NCBI GenBank assembly: GCA_963966185.1
Contig: CAWZYM010000151.1
Coordinates: forward strand, 1,249,501-1,313,500
Length of the DNA stretch: 64,000 nt
From: Rhabditoides inermis
Taxonomy: Eukaryota > Nematoda > Chromadorea > Rhabditida > Rhabditidae
Reading direction: 5' to 3'
Below the pieces are notes generated by a model. The model did not search any database. It saw only the letters and a program-made list of their open reading frames with translations, and was not told where the DNA came from. How positions within the stretch are numbered: the first letter of the stretch is position 1; each line of letters starts with the position of its first letter. The translations under genes and the position numbers were made by a program. Shown piece by piece: positions 1 to 11,239 of the stretch.

Positions 1-37
1 TATTGTTTGATGGCTGATGTTGAGTGATTTCAGTACC

Positions 38-445
38 ATGTCTCGCTCCCTTCTCCTCTTTCCTCTCCTCTTCCTGGCTGTTTCTGCCCGTCCCGAGCAC
101 AAGGGAAAGGGAGCAGATCACACCCCATCGGAGCTACAAGGAGTCAGCAAGGTAGGCAGGAAGAGAGAAGTGAGAAATCGTACAATGATACTTATTCGAT
201 CATCTTTATTGATGTTATATATCTATAGCTGGCAGAGTAGAGGCCGTCTCTACGAACGGATGCACCATATCTATACCTTACAGCTCGTTTCGTCGGACGA
301 TTAAAAATGAGAAGTAAACGGTCTTATACGAGAAACTTGAAACGTATACACAGAACATATTTCAGAAACAATACTTTTAGGACATCATTGACCAATTCCA
401 CGCAATCGTGCGCAGTGACAAGACCAAGGAGGTGAGTCTCCCTTC

Positions 446-482
<37 letters not shown>

Positions 483-802
483 TCCCTCTCTCTCTCTCTC
501 TCTCACTTCCCCCTCTCTAGGACAAAAAGACGGCAATCGCTGCCTTCATCAACGCCCAGACCCCGGATGTGAAGGCCAAGTTCGAGGCACTCCAGAAGAA
601 GCACGAGGAGAAGATGGTGAGTTGGATTATATAGACAATTTGTCAATAAATTCATCTGTACTCGTTCTCTTTCTTTTCTCATCTATCTATGATTGTTACT
701 CAGGCAAAGAAGGCCGAGGCTTTGAAGGGAGTGAACCCTGACACTCTGGAAGCCATCAAGAAGATCAGGGAGGTAAGAGATAGAGGGTGAGAGAGAGGGA
801 AG

Positions 803-847
<45 letters not shown>

Positions 848-1101
848 GGGAAAGGAGAGAGAAAGAGAAAGAAATAGGGAGGGGAGAGAGAGGCAAGGAG
901 AGAATGCGATTTGCAGAACTCTGCTCTCTCGCGTGAGGACAAGAAGACGCAGATCCAGGCAGAGGTCGACAAGCTGCCGGAGGATCAGAAGGTCCCCCCT
1001 CTCTCTCCCCCCTCTCTCTCTCTAACCCTCTCTCTTTCCAGACCATCCTGAAGAACGCCTACCACGGACACAAGAAGCACGACAAACCTGCCAAGAACTG
1101 A
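38..1101 (+). CDS. SXP/RAL-2 (DUF148)-like secreted protein, copy 1
   Basis: Six exons: 38-151, 381-431, 521-616, 704-772, 917-991 and 1042-1101, all joining in phase 0, giving 154 residues. The start was chosen because a TTTCAG acceptor (28-33) lies four bases before this ATG and fits spliced-leader addition; an ATG at 17 lies upstream of that acceptor. Residues 1-17 form a signal peptide (Leu/Phe-rich core, cut near AVSA-RPEHK). The mature part is a Lys/Glu-rich helical domain with two LSREDKK-like and LPEDQK-like repeats, as in the SXP/RAL-2 family, which is nematode-specific. Members are secreted and several are parasite antigens; their molecular function is unknown. The last intron has a weak donor (AAG|GTCCCC). 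Introns 2 and 4 carry CT and GA microsatellites. Its promoter lies outside the window. The predicted protein is identical to copy 2. Confidence 0.85.
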
Positions 1102-1469
1102 ACTCAGATTCACGCAGTCGTAAGGTCGTGTCAAGAATTTGATAAACAGTGTATCATACTTTTTATGTTGTATCCCAAACATCTCATCAGAACTTAGAAT
1201 TTACATGAAAACCAATATAATTCATCATCATCGAAACACATTCTGATAAATTTCTGAAAGAAACGCCAAGGGGTATGGATGGTATTGATCAGTAGTTACC
1301 GTTTTACTTATATGTATTTCCCCTATAGCACAATGTTCGTTCAGACGAAAACATGTGAACAATATGCGCACTAGTCAAAACACGAATTGGACACCTATGT
1401 ACTTTCGTTCCACCGATGTATGCGATGTTCATCGAAGACTGGAAAACCGTAGTCGTTGGCTGTGATACT

Positions 1470-2535
1470 CACACGATCCGCGTAAGAACCGGACGAGGTG
1501 GGACCTAGGAACTTAGTGCGCGGTTATAGGGGTTTTCAAGGGTGCTCTACAAGGTAGTATAGGTGATTTTGTCCCAATATGCAAATTTGGTCAGTTAAGG
1601 GACCATGACCTCAAATCAGTCAGTTTTTGTCCAAATCTATTTTTTTAATAGCTTGTTCGATTGCTCTTAATATTATAAGACTTTTTGTACATGAACATTT
1701 TTTTCATAAAACAAAAAAGAAAAAAGTTATGATCAAAATTTTTTTTAAAAAATTTCATATTTTATTTTTTGAGATCTTTTCGCCTCGAAACAACAAAAAC
1801 GACCAACACCATTCGATTTTACGCGTTTAATCAAATCACTATGATTTTTTTTCGTGTAAATCTGGTGTTGCCTTTTCTTCCATCCAGAGCGATGAAAATG
1901 GCCCGAAATAAGAATTTTGCGGTTTACCGCCATTTTCCAAGTCTTTCGTTTCGAAACAACAGAAACCACTATTATATTCGGATTTTGCACCTTTGAATCA
2001 GTCTGTGTAGTTGTTTTCAGGCAAATCTGATGTTGCCTTTGTGTTCATCCGTGATGTTGAAAATGGCCTAACTATCAATCGCAAAATTTCATGATAACGC
2101 CAGAAGGCAACACTAAATTTGCATAAAAACAATTACGTAGACTAATTGAAAGGTGCAAAACCCGAATATGTAAGTGGTTTTTGTTATTTCAGAAAGATTA
2201 AAAGTGACAGAAAAATGCGAACTTTTACACTTGAGCCACTTTCATCGCCTTAAATGAGCAAAAAGGCAACACCGGATTTAGCTATAAACCAACACATATA
2301 CTAATCAAGAGGTGTAGAATCCGAATATAGTAGTGATTTATGTTGTATCGGAACGAAAGACTTGGAAAATGGCGGGAAAACGCAAAGTTTTGATTTCGAG
2401 CCATTTTCATCGCTCTGGATGGAAGAAAAGGCAACATAGGATTTGGCTATAAACCAAAACTAATACTAACTAAAAAATGTGGAATCCGAATATAGTAGTG
2501 GTTTCTGTTGTTTCGAAACGAAAGACTTGGAAAAT
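1470..2535. mobile_element. Foldback element, copy 1, truncated
   Basis: This is a near-identical copy of the left two thirds of the element at 7262-8795. It starts at the same CACACGATCCGCG terminus. It loses homology abruptly at about 2535, inside the sequence GACTTGGAAAATG, where unrelated GC-rich sequence begins, so the right arm is missing. Confidence 0.75.
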
Positions 2536-3018
2536 GTTCCGGCGCGAAAAATTCCGGCGCGAGCCTTATCCTAATAAGCCAAAAGAGAGGGCGCTGAGCG
2601 CCCTTTCTAATTCGGGTTTCTCACAAATCAATCGTCAAAAATACATTTTTTTTCTCAGTGTAATGGTAAGATAAATGTTGAGTTAAATTGAATTGATTCT
2701 CCCAGAGTTATATAATTTTTTTAAATCAAAATACGTTACATCTTGATTACTTGGGCGCAATAAGAGATAAGTTCCACAAGAAGATTAACAATAAATATGA
2801 TATGATACGTGCGACTATGTTTGAAAAAGTCGGCAAACGCAAAAAAAAACTATTTAAGAACAATAACAGTATACCACAACTGTAATTACAAAAAAAACAT
2901 TATCTAAACCTTTATTGTAAGAGCGCACCGATTTCATGAGTAGTAAATCGCAAATCGTATCGTATTCTACGTGTAATATGTGTTGGTTGTGTAAGAGTGG
3001 AAGTAGATGTAGATGTTG
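2536..3018. other. AT-rich spacer
   Basis: No gene was recognised. It begins with a GC-rich patch holding a GGGCGC-T-GAGCGCCC-like hairpin near 2588-2602 and the phrase TAATAAGCCAAAAGAGAGG, which has a near match at 59835. The rest is AT-rich without open frames of note. Confidence 0.5.
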
Positions 3019-3885
3019 TCAGATGGTCATCGTATCTGCACGGTCTTTCCGGCACAGAACTGGAAACTGCTTCAGAGCCCCTCCCTCGAAGCGGTGCACC
3101 TTCCCGTCTACCGCAGCCTCCGCGTAGTCCATCTTCATGTTCACCCCGCCTGCAAACAGATGACCATCAGATGACGTCACTCGGATGACGTTATTCACCG
3201 AGCACTTCGAACCCGCCAGGAATGGAAAGAACACAGGGCGCGCACGATCCGATCTGCACAGGAGAGATAGCCGCGTCCTCGCTCTTCGTCACCTGGATTA
3301 TTGATTGATTACCGATTGATTATCGATCTATTATTGATCGATACCTTCTCGTAGGGGATCCAGCAGTAGTCGAATCCGGCAGCAGTTGGCGGCAGTTCGA
3401 TGAGACACTGCAGAGCCCCGAGGGTCGGTCCAGTGAACTCCTTGCTAGTGTCGCAGAAAGACGCCTCGATCTTGCCGTTCTCGTCCCACACTCGACCCAT
3501 CAACGGCTTCCCGATACGGTACCACAGAGCCACAAACTGATCCTGACTACCTTTCGGAGTCTTCAGAGCGCGGTTCAGAGCGCGCACCACTGCCCTGCAA
3601 GAGAGAGGGATGGGTGAGCGAGAGAGATAGAGAGGGAGGGGTGAGAGAGAGAGAGAGAGAGAGGAGGAGACAGAGGAAACTGACTTTTCCTTGGGCATGG
3701 CCTCTCCATGCTTGAAGTCACTCCAATCGTTCATCACAGATTCCTGCGACATTCCAACATCCTTGCCAGCCGAACAACGAGACTGGAAGGGAGGGAGGGT
3801 GAGAGAGAGAGGGGGAGAGAGGGAGAGGGAAGGAGAGAGGGGGAGAGAGGGAGGGGACATGACGCGCACTCACTGGTTCAGCCAT
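3019..3885 (-). CDS. Unrecognised protein, possibly DM9/DUF3421-like
   Basis: Five exons, reading down: 3874-3885 (MAEP), 3685-3782, 3345-3594, 3199-3292 and 3019-3149. All junctions are GT-AG and in frame, giving 194 residues with a TGA stop. There is no signal peptide or membrane segment, so it is probably cytosolic. Readable features are an ALWYRIGKPLMGRVW stretch, a FDYCWIPYE stretch, a Cys pair (SCAPC) and a short C-terminal tail ending TMTI. Spaced Trp/Gly motifs of this kind recall DM9/DUF3421-like proteins, but I do not recognise the family with confidence and assign no function. Introns 1 and 2 are CT-rich on the coding strand; intron 3 is built of TGAT/ATCGAT repeats. The gene lies between SXP copies 1 and 2, on the opposite strand. 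Confidence 0.7.
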
Positions 3886-4499
3886 GATGTCACTCGGGGG
3901 AGGAGAGAAGTGTGAAATGATAGGGCATCGGATGGACACTGTTTGTATGCGGCCGAGTCTCACCGCCAGACAACCAAATCGAGACGCAAATCAGCAATCA
4001 TGAAAATGGACGGCATCTGAGCATTCTTTGATGCATTGCTCGTCTGATTTTGGCAAATGAAGGTAACCGCGCATCGTTACTTTTTCTTAAGTTTTTTTCG
4101 AGCGTACCAGCAGTACAATAACAGATTCTTTCTCTTTGTATGTTTTTTTTCTGTAATCGTTTCGAAAATAGTTATTTTGGAACACATCCCTGATAAGAGA
4201 AAGACATGAGAAGGAAAATGAAGGAGAGAGAAACGCAACCGTTATACCCCGAGAGATATCGTTATGCTATTTCAGAAAGATAACAGATAATGATTCTAGT
4301 TCGAATGCTATAAATAGAACTTATGCACATTCCACTGCTTTATGATATATCTCGTTTATTCTGATGATAGTTGTTGTATTGAATGTTGATTTGACGTAAT
4401 TATCTAATTATCTTCCTGATTTTGTTTCCATCATTTCGATCGAATAGTTGCCTAGTTACTATTTTCTCACATCTTCGTTCTAGGATAACTCTGATCGCT
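3886..4499. other. Divergent intergenic region
   Basis: This is the space between the minus gene starting at 3885 and the plus gene starting at 4500, so it likely holds both promoters. It is AT-rich with no clear TATA box. A TTCTAG at 4477-4482, 18 bases before the ATG at 4500, could be a trans-splice acceptor. Confidence 0.4.
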
Positions 4500-5205
4500 A
4501 TGGGAAACACATCTACAGTTCCTAGGCAAAAGGTAAGTCTTTTACAGCAATACAACCTAAAAGTCAGTACTACATATTTTTCAGGTTTCTCCCAATTCAT
4601 CTGAAGACGTGTTAGAGAGAGGAGAATATGAACACTCTATAATCCACCAGGTACAAAATACACGTACTGTAATCTCAACACACAAACATTTCAGCCTACT
4701 TGTCGTGAAGATTCTTTCGAGAAAAGCCAGTCAGATGAGGTAAGACGATTGTTCCATTCGCGGTTCATTGTTCACCTTTCCTTCAGGCTGTGATGATTAC
4801 ATCTGGTCGTCTGAATTTGTCGCAGAATTCGAAGAAGGAAACGGTCACGACTGCTGAGGGTTTGCATAGTGGCGACCCTTCGAGTACTTGCAACGATAGA
4901 ATCGACCCGAGTCTACAAGTCATGGACGATATAATTACAAACATATCCGATAGGTAAGCTATGAAGACCCTATCATGTGATAGTTGCTTTTCAGATACGT
5001 TTTGCCGTCAGAAGACGGAATTCCGCGGGACGTGAGATACTTGGATGCCCTTCCGAGAGACCTTCTGGAGATGCACTTCACATACAGTGACGAGGAGAGA
5101 GAAGAGTGGATGGAGATGCAGAAGGTTCTACTCATGGAGATGAACGAGAAAAAGGAAGAGAGGATGATGAGACAGAATTTGGAGATCATAAATGAGGATG
5201 GATGA
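4500..5205 (+). CDS. Small acidic protein, putatively N-myristoylated
   Basis: Exons 4500-4532, 4585-4650, 4695-4739, 4787-4953 and 4995-5205 join in frame to 173 residues. The N terminus MGNTSTVPRQK has Gly2 and Ser/Thr at position 6 followed by basic residues, which matches the N-myristoylation consensus and suggests membrane tethering. The middle is Ser/Thr-rich. The C-terminal 70 residues are strongly charged and probably coiled-coil, with YSDEEREEWMEMQK followed by repeated Met-Glu-Lys heptads. I recognise no family. A partial copy lies at 13170-13372 beside SXP copy 3, so the gene was part of the duplicated unit. It could be a peripheral membrane or signalling adaptor; that is inference. 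Confidence 0.65.
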
Positions 5206-5700
5206 TAATTGAAACATGGGATCATTTCGAATCACTTTATTGTAATGTTCTTTATCTGATATGTTGACTCGTAAATTCGATAAAAAAATGAATGAGAATT
5301 TGGTTGTGGTTGTGTGTTATAAGAATTCTGTTTTTTAGGCCCACACCGCTATTCGGTTTCTTTGAACTTTTTTCAACGTTGTCAGCGTACGTTGCCTATA
5401 GCAATAGCGGAAAGGAATTCAGAATCCAACACAGTGCTTTCCGAAAATCTCTTTCTTTAGTTTCTGTCATAATTTCTAAATGGTTTACAAGTATAACTAG
5501 TCACTACTGTATGAATCACGGTTTAGTTGTGATCTTTCTCGATCTACTGATCTTCACTAAGCACCCATTCACCCATTCATACGATCGCCCGCACCAAAGC
5601 TCATCACTAAACCGCTTTTTCCACGTGTCAAATTAGGTGCAGATATGTGATGTACGCCTATTTCTGAGTGCCAAAGCACCAGAACTGACAGAGTAGCGGA
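5206..5700. other. Upstream block of SXP copy 2
   Basis: It starts just after the stop of the myristoylated-protein gene and runs to the TATA box. From about 5297 it is homologous to 13367-13770 with scattered substitutions. Conservation over about 400 bp of non-coding sequence suggests it carries the regulatory sites of the SXP-like genes; individual sites were not resolved. Confidence 0.5.
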
Positions 5701-5710
5701 TATATAAAAG
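5701..5710 (+). promoter_or_regulatory. TATA box of SXP/RAL-2-like copy 2
   Basis: The TATATAAAAG motif is about 125 bp before the trans-splice-type acceptor. It is preserved exactly upstream of copy 3, inside a conserved block (about 5297-5814 against 13367-13912). Position and conservation support a core promoter. Confidence 0.6.
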
Positions 5711-5835
5711 AGATCGAATGGGCGGTAGGACAGGAACCTCGAATCACATGTGCTCTTTTAGCCCAACACCTGTTACGATCTTTCGTGTAGTTATCGCATA
5801 TTGTTTGATGGCTGATGTTGAGTGATTTCAGTACC

Positions 5836-6243
5836 ATGTCTCGCTCCCTTCTCCTCTTTCCTCTCCTCTTCCTGGCTGTTTCTGCCCGTCCCGAGCACAA
5901 GGGAAAGGGAGCAGATCACACCCCATCGGAGCTACAAGGAGTCAGCAAGGTAGGCAGGAAGAGAGAAGTGAGAAATCGTACAATGATACTTATTCGATCA
6001 TCTTTATTGATGTTATATATCTATAGCTGGCAGAGTAGAGGCCGTCTCTACGAACGGATGCACCATATCTATACCTTACAGCTCGTTTCGTCGGACGATT
6101 AAAAATGAGAAGTAAACGGTCTTATACGAGAAACTTGAAACGTATACACAGAACATATTTCAGAAACAATACTTTTAGGACATCATTGACCAATTCCACG
6201 CAATCGTGCGCAGTGACAAGACCAAGGAGGTGAGTCTCCCTTC

Positions 6244-6278
<35 letters not shown>

Positions 6279-6600
6279 CCTCTCCCTCTCTCTCTCTCTC
6301 TCACTTCCCCCTCTCTAGGACAAAAAGACGGCAATCGCTGCCTTCATCAACGCCCAGACCCCGGATGTGAAGGCCAAGTTCGAGGCACTCCAGAAGAAGC
6401 ACGAGGAGAAGATGGTGAGTTGGATTATATAGACAATTTGTCAATAAATTCATCTGTACTCGTTCTCTTTCTTTTCTCATCTATCTATGATTGTTACTCA
6501 GGCAAAGAAGGCCGAGGCTTTGAAGGGAGTGAACCCTGACACTCTGGAAGCCATCAAGAAGATCAGGGAGGTAAGAGATAGAGGGTGAGAGAGAGGGAAG

Positions 6601-6637
<37 letters not shown>

Positions 6638-6893
6638 CTGGGAAAGGAGAGAGAAAGAGAAAGAAATAGGGAGGGGAGAGAGAGGCAAGGAGAGAATGCG
6701 ATTTGCAGAACTCTGCTCTCTCGCGTGAGGACAAGAAGACGCAGATCCAGGCAGAGGTCGACAAGCTGCCGGAGGATCAGAAGGTCCCCCCTCTCTCTCC
6801 CCCCTCTCTCTCTCTAACCCTCTCTCTTTCCAGACCATCCTGAAGAACGCCTACCACGGACACAAGAAGCACGACAAACCTGCCAAGAACTGA
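5836..6893 (+). CDS. SXP/RAL-2 (DUF148)-like secreted protein, copy 2
   Basis: Exons 5836-5949, 6179-6229, 6319-6414, 6502-6570, 6709-6783 and 6834-6893 give 154 residues. The exon sequences match copy 1; within the gene the differences I found are CT/GA microsatellite lengths in introns 2 and 4. There is a signal peptide followed by a Lys/Glu-rich helical DUF148-type domain. A TATATAAAAG box lies about 125 bp upstream of the TTTCAG trans-splice-type acceptor (5826-5831). The copy lies in a unit shared with 1-2535, so this is a recent segmental duplication or an assembly duplication. It is probably expressed like copy 3, because the 500-bp upstream block is shared with that gene. Function is not known beyond family membership. 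Confidence 0.85.
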
Positions 6894-7261
6894 ACTCAGA
6901 TTCACGCAGTCGTAAGGTCGTGTCAAGAATTTGATAAACAGTGTATCATACTTTTTATGTTGTATCCCAAACATCTCATCAGAACTTAGAATTTACATGA
7001 AAACCAATATAATTCATCATCATCGAAACACATTCTGATAAATTTCTGAAAGAAACGCCAAGGGGTATGGATGGTATTGATCAGTAGTTACCGTTTTACT
7101 TATATGTATTTCCCCTATAGCACAATGTTCGTTCAGACGAAAACATGTGAACAATATGCGCACTAGTCAAAACACGAATTGGACACCTATGTACTTTCGT
7201 TCCACCGATGTATGCGATGTTCATCGAAGACTGGAAAACCGTAGTCGTTGGCTGTGATACT

Positions 7262-8795
7262 CACACGATCCGCGTAAGAACCGGACGAGGTGGGACCTAG
7301 GAACTTAGTGCGCGGTTATAGGGGTTTTCAAGGGTGCTCTACAAGGTAGTATAGGTGATTTTGTCCCAATATGCAAATTTGGTCAGTTAAGGGACCATGA
7401 CCTCAAATCAGTCAGTTTTTGTCCAAATCTATTTTTTTAATAGCTTGTTCGATTGCTCTTAATATTATAAGACTTTTTGTACATGAACATTTTTTTCATA
7501 AAACAAAAAAGAAAAAAGTTATGATCAAAATTTTTTTTTAAAAATTTCATATTTTATTTTTTGAGATCTTTTCGCCTCGAAACAACAAAAACGACCAACA
7601 CCATTCGATTTTACGCGTTTAATCAAATCACTATGATTTTTTTTCGTGTAAATCTGGTGTTGCCTTTTCTTCCATCCAGAGCGATGAAAATGGCCCGAAA
7701 TAAGAATTTTGCGGTTTACCGCCATTTTCCAAGTCTTTCGTTTCGAAACAACAGAAACCACTATTATATTCGGATTTTGCACCTTTGAATCAGTCTGTGT
7801 AGTTGTTTTCAGGCAAATCTGATGTTGCTTTTGTGTTCATCCGTGATGTTGAAAATGGCCTAACTATCAATCGCAAAATTTCATGATAACGCCAGAAGGC
7901 AACACTAAATTTGCATAAAAACAATTACGTAGACTAATTGAAAGGTGCAAAACCCGAATATGTAAGTGGTTTTTGTTATTTCAGAAAGATTAAAAGTGAC
8001 AGAAAAATGCGAACTTTTACACTTGAGCCACTTTCATCGCCTTAAATGAGCAAAAAGGCAACACCGGATTTAGCTATAAACCAACACATATACTAATCAA
8101 GAGGTGTAGAATCCGAATATAGTAGTGATTTATGTTGTATCGGAACGAAAGACTTGGAAAATGGCGGGAAAACGCAAAGTTTTGATTTCGAGCCATTTTC
8201 ATCGCTCTGGATGGAAGAAAAGGCAACATAGGATTTGGCTATAAACCAAAACTAATACTAACTAAAAAATGTGGAATCCGAATATAGTAGTGGTTTCTGT
8301 TGTTTCGAAACGAAAGACTTGGAAAATGGCGGTAAACCGCAAAATTCTTATTTCGGGCCATTTTCATCGCTCTGGATGGAAAAAAAGGCAACACCAGATT
8401 TACACGAAAAAATCATAGTGATTTGATTAAACGCGTAGAATCGAATGGTGTTGGTCGTTTTTGTTGTTTCGAGGCGAAAAGATCTCAAAAAAATAAAATA
8501 TGAAATTTTTAAAAAAAAATTTGATCATAACTTTTTTCTTTTTTGTTTTATGAAAAATATGTTTATGTACGAAAAATCTTATAATATCAAAAGCAATCGA
8601 ACAAGCTATTAAAAATAATTTTGGACAAAAACTGACTGATTTGAGGTCATGGTCCCTTAACTGACCAAAATTGCATATTGGGACAAAATCACCTATACTA
8701 CCTTGTAGAGCACCCTTGAAAACCCCTATAACCGCGCACTTAGCTCCTAGGTCCCACCTGCCCGAAATTCGTCCGATTCTTACGCGGATCGTGTG
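7262..8795. mobile_element. 1.5-kb foldback (inverted-arm) element
   Basis: The left arm runs from CACACGATCCGCGTAAGAA. The right arm ends in its reverse complement, TTCTTACGCGGATCGTGTG. Long stretches between are also inverted copies of each other: the block GGTCAGTTAAGGGACCATGA near 7381 recurs inverted near 8650. The middle holds three imperfect repeats of a segment with AATCCGAATATAGTAGTG. No coding capacity was seen. SXP copy 3 has the uninterrupted flanks at about 15300-15312, an apparent empty site. The architecture fits a non-autonomous foldback DNA transposon. Confidence 0.75.
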
Positions 8796-8980
8796 CTATA
8801 CTGATGAGGAGTGGTACGAGAGAATAAGATACGCACCAGGATGCTTCCTATCTTTTCATTTTCAATTTCAATGAACATTTCATCTTTCATTTTCAGTTTA
8901 AGCGTAAACTAAAATCGTGACATATATGTACATCCGTGTAAGGGAGCAGGCCGCCTTGCTTTGGCGGCACAGGTTTAAGT

Positions 8981-10335
8981 AATGGATTTAATCGGAAGGC
9001 TGGCGCGCAGCCAGCACCTTCTTCAAGGCGCGGATGGTCCGTCGGTGGACGTATGCCTCACCACTCGGCGACCACTCCAAGCTCGACTACATTCTTCTAC
9101 GATCTCTGCGCGGTGTTGTGAAATGCAGTGTGGAACCCCAGTTCAATTTCACATCCGACCACTCTCTCGTCCGGATGACACTGCGAACGGCACTACCACT
9201 GCACCGCCCCCATCGCAAGAACGCAATGAGCTGAAGGACCGACTGGGCAATGTACCGCCACGGTCTAGAAGCACATTCGCATACCCGCTCGCCCCCAACT
9301 CTGCCGACTGTGACTGATGCCTACGTGGATATCTGCGAGCAGTTACGAGACGCGGAGAAGGCGGCCACAACCGAGGAGCCACCACCACGACGACTCTCGC
9401 AGGCTACACTCGACATGTTCTAGCAGCGACGGCGTCTGCTCAATCTGGGCACGCCTACTGCGCATGCTGACATCACCTGGCTGAATCAAGAACTGCGCCG
9501 GAGCATCAAGGAGGATCTCGCCGCGCACCACCTGCGGCTATACAGAAAGGGGATTGCTAACAAGAAGGCCCTGCGAAAGATGGAGACAACTCGACAAGTT
9601 ACTACGGCGGATCCCCGGGAGGTGGAGAAGATCATCGCTGACTTCTACAACAACCTCTACTCTACTGTTCGTGCCATTGCCTCTGTCGTCTCTGTCAACT
9701 AGCTACCCGATCCGTTTACACTAGAGGAAGTGAGGAGTGTCCTGATCGCTATGAAAAGGAATGTCTCTTCCGGCCCCGATTACGTGTCCACGGAGATGCT
9801 ACTTCACTCACCGGACGCGCTGCTCGAGATGATCGTCTCGTTGTTCAACCGCTGTTTGGAGAGAGGAGAAGTGGCGGAGGGCATGGCCGACTCGATCATC
9901 TCTCTTCTCTTCAAGAAGGGTGACAGTCAGGACATCGGCAACTACCGACCCATGGCTGTCTCTTCTACGAAGCTGCTCATCAAGTGCATAAGTACTCGCA
10001 CGAACACAGAAGACCAACAACCGCCGGAGGACCATCAACTGCCGAAGCAAGTGGGATTTCGCAAAGGATACTCGTGTGCTGATCAAATCCTGGCCTGCCG
10101 AGAGATGATCTACCGTGCGCACCGCTACAACCTACAACTGTATGTTGTATTCGTCGACTACAAGAAGGCGTATGACACTGTGGAGTTCGACGACGCATGG
10201 AGCTCTCTGGCAGAAGACAAAATGGATGCGAGCTACATACGGCTGATGCAGGCGATCTACTCTACTGGAAAGACGCGAGTGGCACTACGACATTCGAAGG
10301 CTGACATCGTTTCCGAAGAGACTGTCCACGGCTAG
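8981..10335 (+). mobile_element. RTE-like non-LTR retrotransposon remnant
   Basis: A 5'-truncated and decayed element. Near 9076-9180 one frame reads KLDYILL and later FTSDHSLVRMTL, the end of an APE-type endonuclease (the SDH motif). A reverse transcriptase part runs from 9730 to 10335 with NYRPMAVSS, GFRKGYSCADQI and VVFVDYKKAYD, which are RT motifs of RTE-type LINEs. It stops at a TAG before the FADD/YADD box, so the catalytic aspartates are absent. In-frame stops (for example TAG at 9421) and frameshifts separate the blocks. It is not functional. Confidence 0.7.
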
Positions 10336-10600
10336 TAATTGTATGGCGTGTGGGATGTACAGTACCTCCTCGAACTGGTCGCACACGATTGCCGGATACA
10401 TTGAGTTGAGTGGACGAATCGGCGAAGTGGTCGTCTGCGCCTGTATCTCGGCCAGTTGCGCCAGCGACGTCGGCAAGCCCCGACGCTACATTCGACAGCT
10501 TCAGACGCACCTCCTGCCCTGCATCGACTTCGCGACTGCGCAATTGACACCTCAATAACTGACAAGGAGTGTCGTTTAGGTCACAGAAGCCGATGGTGAC
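10336..10600 (-). mobile_element. Possible inverted RT C-terminal fragment
   Basis: On the minus strand one frame reads PAIVCDQFEEVLYI, which resembles the segment after the RT palm in LINEs (consensus like VDG-x-IEEVDSFVYLG). It abuts the RT remnant in the opposite orientation, suggesting internal inversion during insertion or decay. Frames are broken. The assignment is weak. Confidence 0.3.
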
Positions 10601-10710
10601 CAAACTGATATCAGAGATACCCTAGGAGGTCACTAGTCGAAAACCGTTTTCAAATCCACATGACCGGTCATACGTTTCGAGATAATTACGTTTCAAATTT
10701 TGGAGCTAAA

Positions 10711-11232
10711 CCGTGTAGATTGCTTTTGCGGCCTGTCACTCCATTCGCGCGAGCTGTGAAACAGTGGCGGTGGCCTAGTGGATAGAGCGGCCTGCTGTCA
10801 AGCGGCATGCTGGGTTCGCTCTCCGGATAAGCGTTTCATTTTGCCGACACTTTCCGGACTTGTGTTTTTTGGTGACAGTTGGGCAGTTGGTAGAAAACTC
10901 CTATCATCTTCTTTTTTTCAAATCGAACGGTCATATTTCTTGTTGAGAGCTCATAACTAAATGTTTGCGTTCTTTAGAATTCATTTTCAAAAATTTCGAA
11001 AAATATTACCGACGAAGGTTTCCACATGATCCCCTCACCATGCGTGACTCCAACCATTCGAACAAAAAAGTACAAGTCCGGAGAGAATCGGCAAAATGAA
11101 AAGCATATCCGGAGGGCGAACCCACAGCCTGTCTCTAGACAGACAGCCGCTTTATCCACTAGGCCACCGCCGCTGTTTCACAGCTCGCGCGAATGGAGTG
11201 ACAAACCGCAAAAGCAATCCACACGGTTAAGG
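10711..11232. mobile_element. Palindromic element with tRNA-like arms
   Basis: Left arm 10711-10960 and right arm about 10990-11232 are imperfect inverted copies: TAAACCGTGTAGATTGC against GCAATCCACACGGTTA. Each arm contains GGTGGCCTAGTGGATA, a good pol III A box, followed about 45 bp later by GGGTTCGC(C/T)CTCCGG, a B-box-like motif. The arms resemble a degenerate tRNA or tRNA-derived SINE. No protein is encoded. Confidence 0.6.
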
Positions 11233-11239
11233 ACTAGGC

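Noticed and set aside
324..1046. Minus-strand open frames rich in Ser-Leu or Arg-Glu across SXP introns
   Set aside because: They are translations of CT/GA microsatellites and lie antisense to well-supported exons.
10760..10830. Candidate functional tRNA in the palindromic element
   Set aside because: A and B boxes are present but no full cloverleaf with paired acceptor ends could be drawn; treated as tRNA-like only.
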